This document shows positions 21,310 through 33,438 of a stretch of DNA of 64,000 nucleotides, one piece after another. The notes beneath the pieces are model-generated. The model worked only from the letters and a program-made list of their open reading frames with translations. It searched no databases and was not told where the DNA came from. Position numbers and translations under genes: made by a program. Position 1 is the first letter of the stretch. Each line of letters starts with the position of its first letter. Source of the stretch: Saitoella complicata NRRL Y-17804 (taxonomy: Eukaryota; Ascomycota; Saitoellomycetes; Saitoellales; Saitoellaceae). The DNA lies in contig NW_017566999.1 in assembly GCF_001661265.1 (NCBI RefSeq), forward strand, positions 372,001 to 436,000. The letters run 5' to 3'.

Positions 21310-22844
21310 CATGGTGCATTGAGCGGTGGACATTTCCTTGGGTGCGCTTTGCGACTGGGTCGTAGAGGTTACATTTGTTTCATCATAGATATCACGCAGC
21401 TCCTTTGCTGTTAATTTCTTGCATTGCATACCCGTTGTCTCGTAAAATATGTAGTATGTATCTCGAGTCTATCCGCAGTGACGCTTCTAAGGGTATCGAT
21501 GACCAAACAGTGCAGCGAGAAACACCCTCCAATTGCAACATGGCAGGTTACCGCTCTTCAGCTGATGACCAAGCACCATGAATTTCAAGGATGTAGAAGG
21601 GAAACTGTTTGCACAGGGTTTATAGATGAGTCAGCTGCAGGAGTTAATTGACACAATAGTATTAGCACAGCTTGCTGTCAACCGACAGCATCCCATAGCA
21701 TGCTGTATCCGAAGTGACTTTGGGTTATACTGGTTTAGGCCTCTATAGCTAGATATCGCCATGGCCAACCCAGTCCAATGTAAACCTTCACCCACCTGCA
21801 GCGGCATAATAAGCTTCCACACAAGGCAACCCTAGGTATAGCAAAACAATTATGTTCCCTAACCCCCAATAGATGGGAAAAAAACTCGCCCACGCCTATA
21901 CAATGCATATTGGATCACTAGTACTGTTGCAGGAAGCACAGACATAGGACTCGTGGGGTTGGTAATGCGTGGGAACTCATATGGTGCCACGAGGATCCTG
22001 AATCATGCTGAAAACTCAGGGATGTTGTTCGGGCAACGCAGTATTTCAAGGTTCACGGGCACGATATTTTCTTCTTTTCGTCGAGCATCTCACCTGCGCC
22101 ATATTTCTTATTGATGCAGTGAACGCATCGCTCATCGCTCATTGCTCACCCGCGGCATTAGTTGGATCCATGGACCCAAGCGTATCGTTCTTGTAGTCCG
22201 AAGGGGAACAGCTGAGAACCCAAGCCCCATTTTCATTTCGTGAGGCCGAGTTTATCCTTGGAGACTAAATTCTAGCAAGCGGGCCTGCATTTGTTATAGC
22301 CGTCATATCTTGGCATAGCTCAACGTCCAACATATCCCATGCCAGAAGCGGTAGCCCAGCCAGCCGACAGCTTCTTCTCCCTTCAGAATGCTCATTTGGG
22401 TGCTCTCAAGACCGCGTCATGCAGGAGCTTCGTTGCTGTCGAAAAACCATACGTCAATATACATGTATACCACTCCATCTGAATGGCGACGTCAAACGAC
22501 GGCCTCGACGACGACGGATGTCCCCCTATAAATCCAAAGCAGTGCTCGGGGACCATATGTGGATAATTGACCGACACGATGCCCGCTACACTTGGGAAGC
22601 ATGCAACTCAAAAGATTTAAACAAGAAGGTCCCGGCCAAGCCAGCTTTTGAGTGGACGTCAGAACAGCATAATCACAACTTGGGAGGCTCTAGTGCAACC
22701 AGAAAGCAATGTTGGCAAGGGCTGTAGACGGAAAGCGAGATGCTGGCAAGGGGTAGATGTATGAGGACGGACACTGTGCTTTAAAATCCCACGTTAGGCT
22801 TGTCATATTTATAAGCGGCGGACAGGATCACGTGAACATTGAAT
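21310..22844. other. 1.5 kb gene-poor stretch
   Basis: No coding region with support on either strand. The open frames are under 105 codons, lack family motifs and have no consistent intron-exon structure. The sequence is lower in GC than its neighbours. A short imperfect repeat around GCTGGCAAGGG appears near 22,710-22,755, just upstream of the tRNA. It may be decayed former coding or transposon sequence, but I could not identify any. Confidence 0.5.
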
Positions 22845-22934
22845 GTCTCTGTAGCTCAGCTGGGAGAGCGTCAGACTGAAGTGATTCAGTCATCATATAT
22901 CTGAAGGTCTCGTGTTCAAGCCACGACAGGGACA
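22845..22934 (+). tRNA. tRNA-Phe (GAA) with a 17-nt intron
   Basis: A full cloverleaf can be drawn. The acceptor stem is GTCTCTG with CAGGGAC (one G-T pair). The D stem is GCTC/GAGC with AGCTGGGA. The anticodon stem is TCAGA/TCTGA, with loop C-T-G-A-A-G-A giving anticodon GAA. The T stem is TCGTG/CACGA with loop TTCAAGC, and the discriminator is A. The intron at 22882-22898 begins one base 3' of the anticodon, as in all nuclear tRNA introns. Its TTCAG can pair with CTGAA of the anticodon loop, as the splicing endonuclease expects. A TTTT pol III stop follows at about 22938. Confidence 0.93.
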
Positions 22935-23102
22935 TCATTTTGCTCATTTAAATGAACCGTGGGAAGTCTTGGCACCCACGCTTTTATCCCAGCAGCATCA
23001 CCACGGTAAGCGTGCTACACATCGTTTATCAAAATCCATACTACGCCTAGCATGTCTGCTTCGTCAATTGTCATATTTTGAACATAGCCTCCTCCACCTC
23101 CT

Positions 23103-23852
23103 TCATCCACCTCGTGATCTCCACATGAAGTCATCTTCATCTTCGTCATCGCTCTCATCCACCTCGTCTGCCATTTTTGTATCGCTAGATATGTTCTTTC
23201 CCTTCTCTGGTGCAGCGGCAGCTTGCTGTTTGATTTGCGCTCTCTTCTCCTTTAACTTCTGTACCCGCTCCTCCAATGACATTTGCTCGTAAATCTCGTC
23301 CTCCAGTTTGCGTCTTCGGAGCTCCTCTGGTGATTCTTCTTCGTCCTCCTCTTGTGGTTTGTGCTCCGGCTCTGTATTTTGACCTGCTGTAGTAGGAGCC
23401 ACAGATATGGTGTTCGCGTGCGCTGCCGTAGTTTGTGCGATTTCTGCCTGAAAAGCAGCCCACTCATCTTCAATATTTGCCTCCACATCCGGGTTGTTTC
23501 CGGGATCGAAGAAATCAGCTGGTAGAGCATTGGGATTTGATGGCTCTTCAGGACTTGGTGATACAGGTCGGATCACCTGCGTCACTTTTTGAGCTCTGCC
23601 GCGAAGAAGATCGGCTGGCAGGGCACCTCGTTGCTCATCCTCGGATGGACTCGTGGTTCTTGTGCGTTTTGATGATGGCACTGCGGCATCTTCCGGCTGT
23701 CGCTTCTGCTTCGTACCATTTGGTGTTTGTTCCGCTCTGTAGGTAAATGTCAGTGTGGTTCGATTGACGCCGCGGTCGTCAACAGTCATGGACCTTCTCT
23801 GCTCCCTTGACTGCCTCAATAATCTTCGTACGTCTGCCGCGGTTGCTGACAT
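23103..23852 (-). CDS. ZNF830/CCDC16-like protein lacking a visible zinc finger
   Basis: Resembles the ZNF830/CCDC16 family of nuclear proteins tied to pre-mRNA processing and genome stability. It starts ATADVRRLLRQSREQRR-like (MSATAADVRRLLRQ), the typical first helix of fungal members. It continues with LPADFFDPGNNPDVEANIED, then DEWAAFQAEI, a coiled-coil ERVQKLKEKRAQIKQQ, and an acidic end closing DFMWRSRGG. The C2H2 finger that normally follows the first 20-30 residues is absent. The frame is open throughout (249 residues). A 57-bp stop-free segment, 23737-23793, has a GT..TACAG structure and a CTGAC branch point, so a spliced product of 230 residues is likely. The gene sits next to the tRNA and borders the decayed island. 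Confidence 0.7.
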   Translation of the reverse strand: MSATAADVRRLLRQSREQRRSMTVDDRGVNRTTLTFTYRAEQTPNGTKQKRQPEDAAVPSSKRTRTTSPSEDEQRGALPADLLRGRAQKVTQVIRPVSPSPEEPSNPNALPADFFDPGNNPDVEANIEDEWAAFQAEIAQTTAAHANTISVAPTTAGQNTEPEHKPQEEDEEESPEELRRRKLEDEIYEQMSLEERVQKLKEKRAQIKQQAAAAPEKGKNISSDTKMADEVDESDDEDEDDFMWRSRGG

Positions 23853-24078
23853 CGTTGAACAGGTCTTCACGTCCTTGACATACGCTACGCGGTACGACGA
23901 GTTTCGCACACCAGGGCCCGGGGTGCGCCGCCATGACAGCCTACAGCGATTGTCAAAAGTTTAGTCAAACGCGGGTTTTTTCACGGCAGGGCGCGCCAGG
24001 TCGACTCACCAACTCGAAACACCCAAAACCTCATATCTCAAGCTACAGACCAGATATTGATAAACAGACTTCAGCAAT

Positions 24079-25381
24079 GACTTCGGGCAATGCCAAGCGT
24101 CCAGGCCGTGTCTATGTAAACCCCAGCTTAACAACGGGATGCGGAGCTTGAACCAGACATACCCGTGACCGATCTGACACACCTACCTGATGATGCAACA
24201 ACGGAGATGATTGAAACTACGGCTTTACCCTTGCTGAGCCGTGCCTTCAAGATCAGGCTGGTTGTTTTATGCCCAGGCCGAAGTGCTTATCCGGAACTCC
24301 TCACTGAAACGAAACCGCAATGGGATTGGAATGCAGCGGGCCCGCATATCAAGGATAAGGTCCTGATGCGTCTCAATCATGATCAGTCCTTCAGCACTGA
24401 GGTCAGTCAAGACGACTGCACCCTCGGAGTTGCCTACTGAGTTGTCAGAGATAACTTCCGCCTAGGGCCTACAAGTTTTATGGGAATTGATGTATGGCGA
24501 GCCTTCCTTGAGGAGATGGAGGACAGGCGTACTCGTTGGAAGCTCACTGACTTCATGGTCTGCCTCGACTGTGCTACTACCTATGTCCCTCCACCTGGTA
24601 AGGACGAATCTTCGAGTGACGAAGAACCATCCTCAACCCAGCACAGCGGTGAGGCAGTAAGGCAGGGAAAGGGTCCTGTACGAAGCAAATGCGTGATGCT
24701 TTATGTGTCATGAACCGAAGAACTACTTCGAGTTTCGCGACAACCCGAGACTCGATTTGTCTCGGGTCCTATCATGGCTCATCTTATCTTCACTCCTCTC
24801 GTTCGAGATCTTGTTCTCGGCGCCACCGAGCTAACTAAATGTGGAACGCCACCGAGCTCATCTATCCGATGCCTAGGTTGATGCTATAATCTGCGCTGAA
24901 CCGTCTAGCACCTTGTCATGCCCACCATGGATTGAACCATCTTTGTTGGTACTCAACAAAAAACCGCAAAAAGAGACCACTCCCTCCAGTCTTTGCCAAG
25001 CAATCAACTCCTGCTCCTAGTCAACCGCAACCGTTACCGCCTGCTCCTATCTGCTGCAAAACGCCTGCACCGAGGGAACCACTACTCCCTACACCTACAA
25101 CGTCCGAAATTTCTCATGGGAATACCACCCTTGCACTCCCAGCCCCTTTGTTGAGTCCTCTGAGTTTCGAGGATTGTTCTGATCTCAGTGGCCTCTTGGA
25201 ATATGCTGCAAACAACTCCCAAGACTACCAAGATTTTGATGCGGATGAAATCAAGCAGCGAATCAGGCTCTCAGGCCTAAGCTTGATTGACATTCCTAAG
25301 ATGACACCAAGAGACTTCCCGCTGCTTCGTCCTGGTCACGTAACTTCACTTGATTACCGAATACAAGTACTGGAAAGATGA
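24079..25381 (+). pseudogene. Fragments of an unidentified decayed gene
   Basis: Three plus-strand coding-like fragments follow each other: about 24,079-24,440 (TDLTHLPDDATTEMIETTAL), 24,480-24,713 (FMGIDVWRAFLEEMEDRRTR, CLDCATTYVPPPG, then an acidic Ser/Glu stretch) and 24,932-25,381 (Pro-rich, then LEYAANNSQDYQDFDADEI and SLIDIPKMTPRDFPLLRPG). Their composition looks protein-like and they point the same way, but they are interrupted. I recognise no family. It may be one former gene, or a gene carried by the mobile element next door. Treat it as a relic. Confidence 0.4.
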
Positions 25382-25879
25382 TTTACGGGAGAGACGTCGA
25401 TCCCATAAACTCCGTAGAAGGGTAAGTGCAAACCCCACCTACTCCGCAGCTGAGCTACAGTCGAGGACGCAGTAAGGGCAACTATTGAGTATGCAAAAAG
25501 TCCACAATAAGGCATTCGGAACCAGGAATTTTTTGCTGTTTTCATGAAGCTAATATCCAGCCTGGAGACAGTCTATTTTGCCTAGGCTTTCAATAGCGCC
25601 CTTGTCGACTAGTTATTGATATTTGTTCAATGTTTCAACTTGATCCCAGAGTAGGTTCTTGTTGTAGGTCTTTTGTCGAGATGTAGATATCAACTCAACG
25701 TCCGCACATACACCCTGCAGGTTCCTGCATACTCTCCCCTGAATGCTTCCCAAAATGGCATCTCCACAGCCATTTTAGTAGTAAACTTCCAAGGACTTAG
25801 AGGTTTGAGTGGGAGATTTAACAACTTCTCGTAGCTAAGAATGTAAAACTGACTCGATACTGCTGTAAAAAACTGTCTC
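25382..25879. other. A/T-rich stretch beside the transposase remnant
   Basis: About 500 bp with no supported gene. It probably includes the 3' non-coding end of the Tc1/mariner-type element. I could not define a terminal inverted repeat or a TA target duplication by eye. Confidence 0.4.
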
Positions 25880-26384
25880 CTACACTGCTACTGCTACATC
25901 ACCCTGCTCCTCACAGCTTGCGAAGAAGGTGCCATATCCGCAGTTCTTAACCCATACCTTAGGTTTTTTCGAAGTAAGTGCTTCGTGGATTCCTTGGAGA
26001 ATGAAGAGAGGTATGTTCTTGGTAGTATTCTCCTCGGCATGATGCTTCCTAAACGCTGCCTTAAGCGTCGAGAAGCTGTTCTCGATAGGGTTGAAATCCG
26101 GTGAGTAGGGTGGTAAGTAGACTAGTCGACATCCAGCTGAATGGATGATTTTGGCAACCCTGGGATCATGATGGGTAGCGTAACCCTATCCATGACAATG
26201 ATGCTATTTGGTGACTGAATAGGGACTGATCGTGTCATTTTCCTGCACATGCCCAGGCAAGCGAGCAGCTTGATAGCAAGCGGTGGCAGGTGCAAATCAA
26301 CTGCAATTGAGATGGAAAATATTGCCTCGCAATTGTAATATAACCTTTTCCTCTGCCACTCCGTATCGTACAAACTTAGTCGCC
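25880..26384 (-). mobile_element. Truncated Tc1/mariner-type DDE transposase
   Basis: C-terminal part of a DDE transposase of the Tc1/mariner-IS630 superfamily, common as DNA transposons in fungal genomes. The complement reads SPNSIIVMD (second catalytic Asp). After a frame change it gives HHDPRVAKIIHSAGCRLVY, then LPPYSPDFNPIENSFSTLKA with the third acidic residue in NPIE, and ends YGTFFASCEEQGDVAVAV with a stop at 25880-25882. The N-terminal DNA-binding half and first Asp are missing. At least one frameshift lies around 26,175-26,195. The upstream end of recognisable transposase meets the 3' end of the HEM2 relic at about 26,385, so the element was truncated on that side. Confidence 0.82.
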
Positions 26385-27420
<1,036 letters not shown>

Positions 27421-27485
27421 CGTGCGTTGGCTATGGAGTCTGAGGAGGTCCGATCACGGCCAGCACTGACATTGCGGTTCTCCGG

Positions 27486-27740
27486 TCATGCAGGTTCATG
27501 CGCGCACGTAACGTAGACATCCGCGCACCAAACCTCCTCGCCCACAACCACAACACCATACCCAAGCGAGGTAGAGACCTGAAACCGACCGAGAGGGCTG
27601 AAAACTCGGTGCAAATAAGCTTGGTTCGTCTTATTAAGACCAGCTGTTCTTGACCTATCCTTGTGTCCTGAAGTAAACCCACCTTCGATACTGCACAAGA
27701 CCCGTTGCTGCTGGAGAAGCAGACAATTGTCCGTGCACAT
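27486..27740 (-). other. Small open frame of 84 codons, unknown
   Basis: An ATG-initiated frame between the HEM2 relic and BYE1. It contains GLNKTNQAYLHRVFSPLGRF and LGYGVVVVGEEVWCADVYV. No family is recognised and no introns are evident. It lies in the BYE1 upstream region and could be a chance frame or another decayed fragment. Confidence 0.2.
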
Positions 27741-27788
27741 TAGCTCAGGAGATATAATATAAACATTCTGTCCCGTGGTTCTGTCTCA

Positions 27789-30621
27789 ATGGCGAAGAAA
27801 GGTGTGCTCTTTCCCGACCGCAGACGTGCGGTGAGAGATACAGGTGGACAAGTAGCTAACACAGCCGGTGCAGAACAAACACAAGAAGCAGCACCTCGCC
27901 GGTCCGGTCGTGCGACGAAGGGACAGTCTCAACGTGTCATTGACTACGAGGATGTCACGCATACATCATCACCACAACCTGCTTCAGCCAAGACCGGTCG
28001 CAAGTCGGCACCTCGAAACCCTTCCGCGACTGCCGATGAAGAGGATGAACAAACTGAAGAAGAGGCCGGGGACGAAGTGATAAGATGTCCTTGTGGTGAC
28101 GACGATGATTCTGGCTTCATGGTTGCATGCGACACTTGCGGTGTCTGGCAGCACGCCGAGTGTGTCGGCATTCCGAGCGAAAACGATGCCCCTGATAACT
28201 ACTTTTGCGAGAGATGTCGTCCAGATTTGCATGAAGCCCTGCTGAAAGAACTTGAGGAGGAGAAGAAGCTGCCTAAGCGGAAGGCCGCGTCGAAGAAGGC
28301 AAAGGGCAAGGGGAAGAAGGGTGCCAAGGTTGCGAAAGACGAGAAGCCGCAGGTGGAGAAGGACGAACCGGAATACAAGGTTGATTCTGAAGCTGAACAA
28401 GAAGAAGACGAGCCTCTATCTTCACCTATCCGTCGCAAGAGTCTCATGCAGCAGCGTAAGCGTAAAACTCCAGAACACGACGACATTGATGATTCCGACT
28501 TCGATGCCGAGGATGATACTGTAAGTGTACCATGCCTTTCTGCCCTCTAAACGCCGTACTGACAAATACTGCTTATAGGAACGCAAAACACGAAAGACTC
28601 GCCGCGTCAGTCACTCAGCTCAAGACCCTGGAAAGAGCACCACGAAACGCCCAACACCTCTTCGTAAGAACACAGTTACGGAACCAGAGCCCGATACTCT
28701 CACAGCCCGTGATGCTATTCGTGTGGCTGTGCTTAAGCAATTCACTCTCGTATTCGAAAAAATTGTTGAAACCATGGCTGCCTCTGGCTCGTACATTCTC
28801 CCCGAGAACATCACCGCTACCCAAAAGGTCGAGGAACTTGCCGAAGGTGTCGAAGGTTCCATGTTCAACCACTTCCACACCGACGAGGGAAAGAAGAAGA
28901 TTGTCACGCCGCAGTACCGTGAGAAGGCTAGGAACCTGCTTTCGCACTTGAAAGATGAAGCGAATCCGTCTTTGCGTCAGCGTATCCTTGATGAAGAGAT
29001 CACACCCGAAGCGTTGGTCACTATGAAGAACGAGGAGTTGCAGAGACCGGAATTGCGGGCGCTTGCAGAGGCCGTCAAAGCGGAAAGTATGAAGCAGGCT
29101 GTGCTGGTGGAGGAGAAAGGGCCAAGAGTCAGGAGGACCCACAAGGGTGAAGAAATTATTGGCGACGTCGATATGGGCTTCACCAACACTGAACCCAGTG
29201 CACCTGGCATCACCAGAAGAGGAACGGATGAGGAGATGCAGACAAATTCCGAGAGCCCAAGAATCACGAAGAAGGAAAACCCGGAACAGAGCCCTGATGT
29301 TGACATGGGTGAAAGCGGTGTAGCGTATGAGGATGAAGGTCCGGTGAGCCCATCGCAGTTCAGCTCGTCGGAGACGACCCCAGCAAAGCTTGTGAAGACC
29401 TCTTCTTTCACCGCTCCATCCGAGTCGCCGATTGAGAAGAAGACCAACTTCGACATCAGCAGCGTCTGGAACAACGTTGCCACTATGTCACCCCCAGTCC
29501 ACGATGATCGCGATGTACCATCTCGCAAGGGCTCCAACGCGAAAGCATCCGCTGACGTCGACTTCGATCCTGACATCGATGCCTTGCTCGGAGGTGACAC
29601 AAAGCAAGAGGAGGAGGACGATGATATTCCATACTCGCCTCCCGCCGATTTTGCGGCTCTGGAGGAGATGACGAAGCCAAAGCCCGTATGGAAGGGACCC
29701 GTTACTTTACCCCGAGTCGCACAGTTTAGTTGCTCTGCCTACAAAGTTGGTGGACCGGAATTCAAACACATTCCTGGATTGAACTCATGGAATGATTGTT
29801 TCGAGGCCACTGTCGTGATTGAGGGACGTATTGGCATCGAACAAAGTACCAAATACCTCTGTGCACAGAAACACTCGGCGAGCAAAGAGGTCGTGGTGTT
29901 CAAGTTCATTGCGGATGATGATGAAAATGCAAAGACGGAGTTCAAAAAGCTGTACGAACACTTCCAGTCTCGCGAAAGACACGGCGTCATCCGCTCCTCC
30001 TTGCTGCCGGCCGTGAAGGATGCTTACATCGTTACTCTTTCACCTGATGCTACGATTCCGGAGTTTATCGAGTTACTGGGGGATCATAATGTTCCCTTGG
30101 TACGTGACGAGAACATGCTTCTTGCGGTGTTGGTTGTCAACAAGGGTGCGAAGAGGAACAGTGTCGCCGCACCAAGTGTTACGCCGGCTTCGAACCCGCC
30201 GTATCAATCACCAGCAGATCCTCGCTTGGCGAACCAATCACCATCTGACCCGCGCCTTGCTGGTCAGATGTATATGTCGCCAGTTGAATATACCCCTCAG
30301 CAGCAAAGCTTGTATTCACCGCCTACACACCAGCAGTACATCCCACCTCCGAAGCCAGCACCAGTACCGGCACCGGCACCAGCACCAGCACCAGCTGCTG
30401 CTCCTGCTGCTTCCGCACTGGGATTTTCACCGAATGATTTGGCACTGTTACAGGCCATCATCGTAGCAAACCCAGAAGTCGCCGCCAACCCCGCAATGTT
30501 GCAAGACCCGGTGATCTTGTCGGCGTTGATCCAGAGACATCAGGCTACCTTGGCGGAACAGCAGAGAGCTCAGCAGGAGCAACAGGGTGGGAGTAGATGG
30601 GATCGCCCGCCTCCGTTTTAG
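27789..30621 (+). CDS. BYE1: Bye1-type transcription elongation factor (PHD, TFIIS-like, SPOC)
   Basis: Chromatin-associated RNA polymerase II factor of the Bye1/PHF3 type. Exons 27789-28520 and 28579-30621 give 924 residues. Domains in order: a PHD finger at about 97-145 (RCPCGDDDDSGFMVACDTCG, WQHAECVGIP, YFCERCRPD); a TFIIS central-like domain at about 285-420 (RDAIRVAVLKQFTLVFEK, REKARNLLSHLKDEANPSLR); and a SPOC domain at about 615-765 (WKGPVTLPRVAQFSCSAYKV, VVVFKFIADDDENAKTEFKK). A Pro/Ala- and Gln-rich tail ends the protein. This order is diagnostic. The intron has a TACTGAC branch point. The first exon begins right after the accessory island, and its promoter may overlap the relic region. 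Confidence 0.93.
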
Positions 30622-30840
30622 GGTCATTGTGATGTGGAAGTTTGCATGACTGGGATTCGCACGGGCGTTTGGTACCGGTGTACGGACATATCGTTTTTGG
30701 AGTGAACTTGTCAGGAATATCAGTTAATGTAATAATTCGAGCGCAGCCGTAGCCGTAGCCGTCGCCTTTGTCTTTCGTCAACACACTAGCTAGTCCTTGG
30801 GTATATCCTTAATCTTGTCTTATCTTACCACTCCACTCCC

Positions 30841-32626
30841 CTACTCCTTCTTCCTCTTCAACTTCCCAAATATCCTCTTCAGCACCGACACCCTCGGCTT
30901 CTTCACCCCCGCCCCTGCCGCCGCCGCCTTGATATCCTTCACCAACACGAACCTCCTCACCAACAAGTTAAAAATACTCCCAAACGCTAACGCAAGTACC
31001 GTACTCGTCAATATAATCACATTATACGGCATCGAGAAATCCGGTGTCGGCATCGTCAACAGCAAACTCGTAGTCCGCATCTGATATGGCGTGTCGTTGG
31101 TCATGGTGTCGGTGGGAAGGACGGTGATGACCGCGGGGGCGATATCGAACCCCCTGTTCGCGTCAGATGGGTATTCAATGTACCTCAGGATATACTTCTC
31201 GAATTCCCAATCAACCTCGACCGTACTCCCCGCCGGAATCGTAACGAGTATCTCCAAATGCGTACCACGCTCCCGATTCTTGGCTGGGAGGAAGTACATC
31301 TCTTCTATCACCCCCGGGATTGAGGTGTGGAATGTGTGCATGTAGGGTTTTAGGAACCAGGGGAGGGATTCGAGGTAGCTGATTCGTAGGGGGGATGAGG
31401 GGGAGGGGTTGTGGAGGGTGAGATGCATTCCGGCGCGGGAGGGAGTGTGGTGGGTTAGGGAGCGGGAGGCGAGGATGGGTGGGGGGGTTGGGGGGCCTGC
31501 GACGGAGGGGGGGTGTTGAGGGGAGAGGAGGGTGAAGGGGGTTGTGTCTGTTGGTGGATGGACGGTTAGCGATTTGTGTACACCATAACGGGAACTCCCA
31601 CCAACCTTCTAACGAATACCGCGCAATTTGCCTTCCCGAGGACTCTTTCCAGTCCAGAGGCTGCGGCTCGAGATCCACTTTCTTGTTCACGACATAACTC
31701 ACATCACCCCTCCCCGCATGCTCCCTAGCAAACGGACACCGCCCCGGCACACTCTTCCCAAAAATCTCCTCTAAACTCCACCCCAAATTCTCCCGATTCT
31801 CGACCGGAAAACAGGTGTCACCATTGTGATACCCCTTCGCTTCATCACAAGCCATCTCCTCTCCCGGGCGTGGTTTAATGATCCCGTTATCCGAAGCACG
31901 TTTCCGGAGTGTCCGCGATACGTCGATCACGACGTCGATTTGCTGCGTCACCGACACCCCACCAGCCTCGGTGGTGGGCAGGACTGTTATGGACATCGAT
32001 TGGAACTGCGCGTCGAAGATTCTGCGTCCGTCGAGGAGGGCGGAGATTCCGGCTCGGCCTTTGCAGGGGAGGAGTTTGAGGAAGGGTGTCAAGTTTTCGG
32101 TACAAACCGTCTCCCTCGGCAACGCGCCGTGAAAAACATGTAGACTTGATTCATTGACACCACGATACGCACCCTCAGGTTGGAAGCTGAAGATGGGGCG
32201 GATGGTGCGTTTCATGTCGAGTGTGTTTAAACTCGCACAGAAGAGTCCGCTGAGGGCTTGGTTGAGTTCGAGCCAGCGTTTTTCGCTGAGGCGTTCGGCG
32301 GGGGCTTCGAGGACTGCCCAGAGTTCTACGCCGTTGCCGCCGGTACGATGGCCAGAGTCGGGGAGTGCGCCCCATTTTTGATCGTCCCATCTGCCGGCGA
32401 GGAAGGAGAGGTGTAGCTCCTTCGTCTGTGTATGCTGCAACACCTGGGCGAGTGGTCGTGGCAAGAGGTCGTAGTGCGAGCAACTGATTGATCCATTCGT
32501 CTGGAAGGAGAAGGAAGCGAGGACGGAGTTGGCGGGCAGCGGAGAGAGCTGGAGGTGCTCGGCGTAGAACGCGGTGGCTCCGTGGGCGAGCAGCAGGCCG
32601 AGCAGGAGGACGAGTGCCAATGCCAT
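30841..32626 (-). CDS. GPI16: GPI transamidase subunit Gpi16 (PIG-T)
   Basis: ER membrane subunit of the GPI transamidase, which attaches GPI anchors to proteins. Exons (complement) 31606-32626 and 30841-31547 give 575 residues. The ATG at 32626 opens a clean signal peptide (MALALVLLLGLLLAHGATA) followed by FYAEHLQLSPLPANSVLASF, the usual Gpi16 start. The frame is open farther upstream without an ATG. Middle landmarks are LPRPLAQVLQHTQTKELHLS, WDDQKWGALPDSG and GVELWAVLEAP. C-terminal ones are ESLPWFLKPYMHTFHTSI and VDWEFEKYILRYIEYPSDAN. One membrane span near the end (NVIILTSTVLALAFGSIFNL) precedes a basic cytosolic tail. Residues around GDTCFPVENRENLGWS are less certain. Confidence 0.9.
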
Positions 32627-33438
32627 CGCGATCCAGCGCAAACGGCGTGGGGGGTGGGGGGTGGGTGGGGTCGTGCGTACCTGCGGCGTACCTGCGCGCT
32701 GTCCCACGCTGGGATTTGCCAATTTTCAGCTACAAAAGAGACGCGGGAGCGCGTGGGCTGCACCACCACAGCGACAATTGAAAAGGTAAGAGAACTCCAT
32801 GGAATCTCAAGATCCGTCTCATCTCCTCCAAATGATGAACCAGCGCTGGCACCAGTCTGTCGCTCACCATATACTCATGGTGGGCAATGATGATGCCTTT
32901 ATAGCCGCATGCACCTTTATACGCTCGCATGCCTGAGCATTGCGAGGTAGATGAGATATCTTTGAGATTGATCGCTTCCTTCGTCCTGCAGTCCACTGCC
33001 AAGTGACAAGACGCTGACCGATCGTCATAGTTCTTCACCTCTCTCCTTGTTCCCCTTGTCACCAGCACAGCCCACCGACCTCGTCCTTTTCCTTTCCCTT
33101 TCCTTTGAATGATTCTAGTATAGTCGCAATAGAATTTACGTTGCCTGTCATTCCCATTTCTATCCTTTGTCCTCCCTGTATTCGTTGTCTTCTCCGCTGT
33201 ACCAGCCTCCCCAATTAGAGTGTCTCTCGAATGCGCGCACCCAAACTACCGCCGTACCTTTGAATGAACCCCGATCGACCCAACCATACGAGCCCATACT
33301 ATACCCCCGACGACCTCTTGGACAATCGCTGCTCTTCTTCCGCTTCAGACAGCGTGCAACTTTCTTCCACCAGGCATTCATCCGCCCGAAAACCGAGTCC
33401 CTGAACGCAAAGTCCCCCGTCGTCCCGAAACGTACACA
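32627..33438. promoter_or_regulatory. 812-bp divergent promoter region, GPI16/STE20
   Basis: Shared upstream region of two divergent genes. A pyrimidine tract built of CCTTTTCCTTTCCC-like runs at about 33,080-33,110 lies some 330 bp before the STE20 ATG. It resembles the CT-rich blocks that precede transcription starts in filamentous ascomycetes. No other element is recognised and no open frame here is convincing. Confidence 0.4.

Noticed and set aside
22005-22727. Short frames in the gene-poor stretch
   Set aside because: Under 105 codons, no motifs and no matching splice sites.
30340-30420. Repeat-like Pro-Ala run as a CRISPR or satellite array
   Set aside because: It is the in-frame low-complexity tail of Bye1, coding for alternating Pro and Ala.
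31211-32722. Starting Gpi16 at 32722
   Set aside because: That codon is TTG. The first ATG, at 32626, opens a clear signal peptide.
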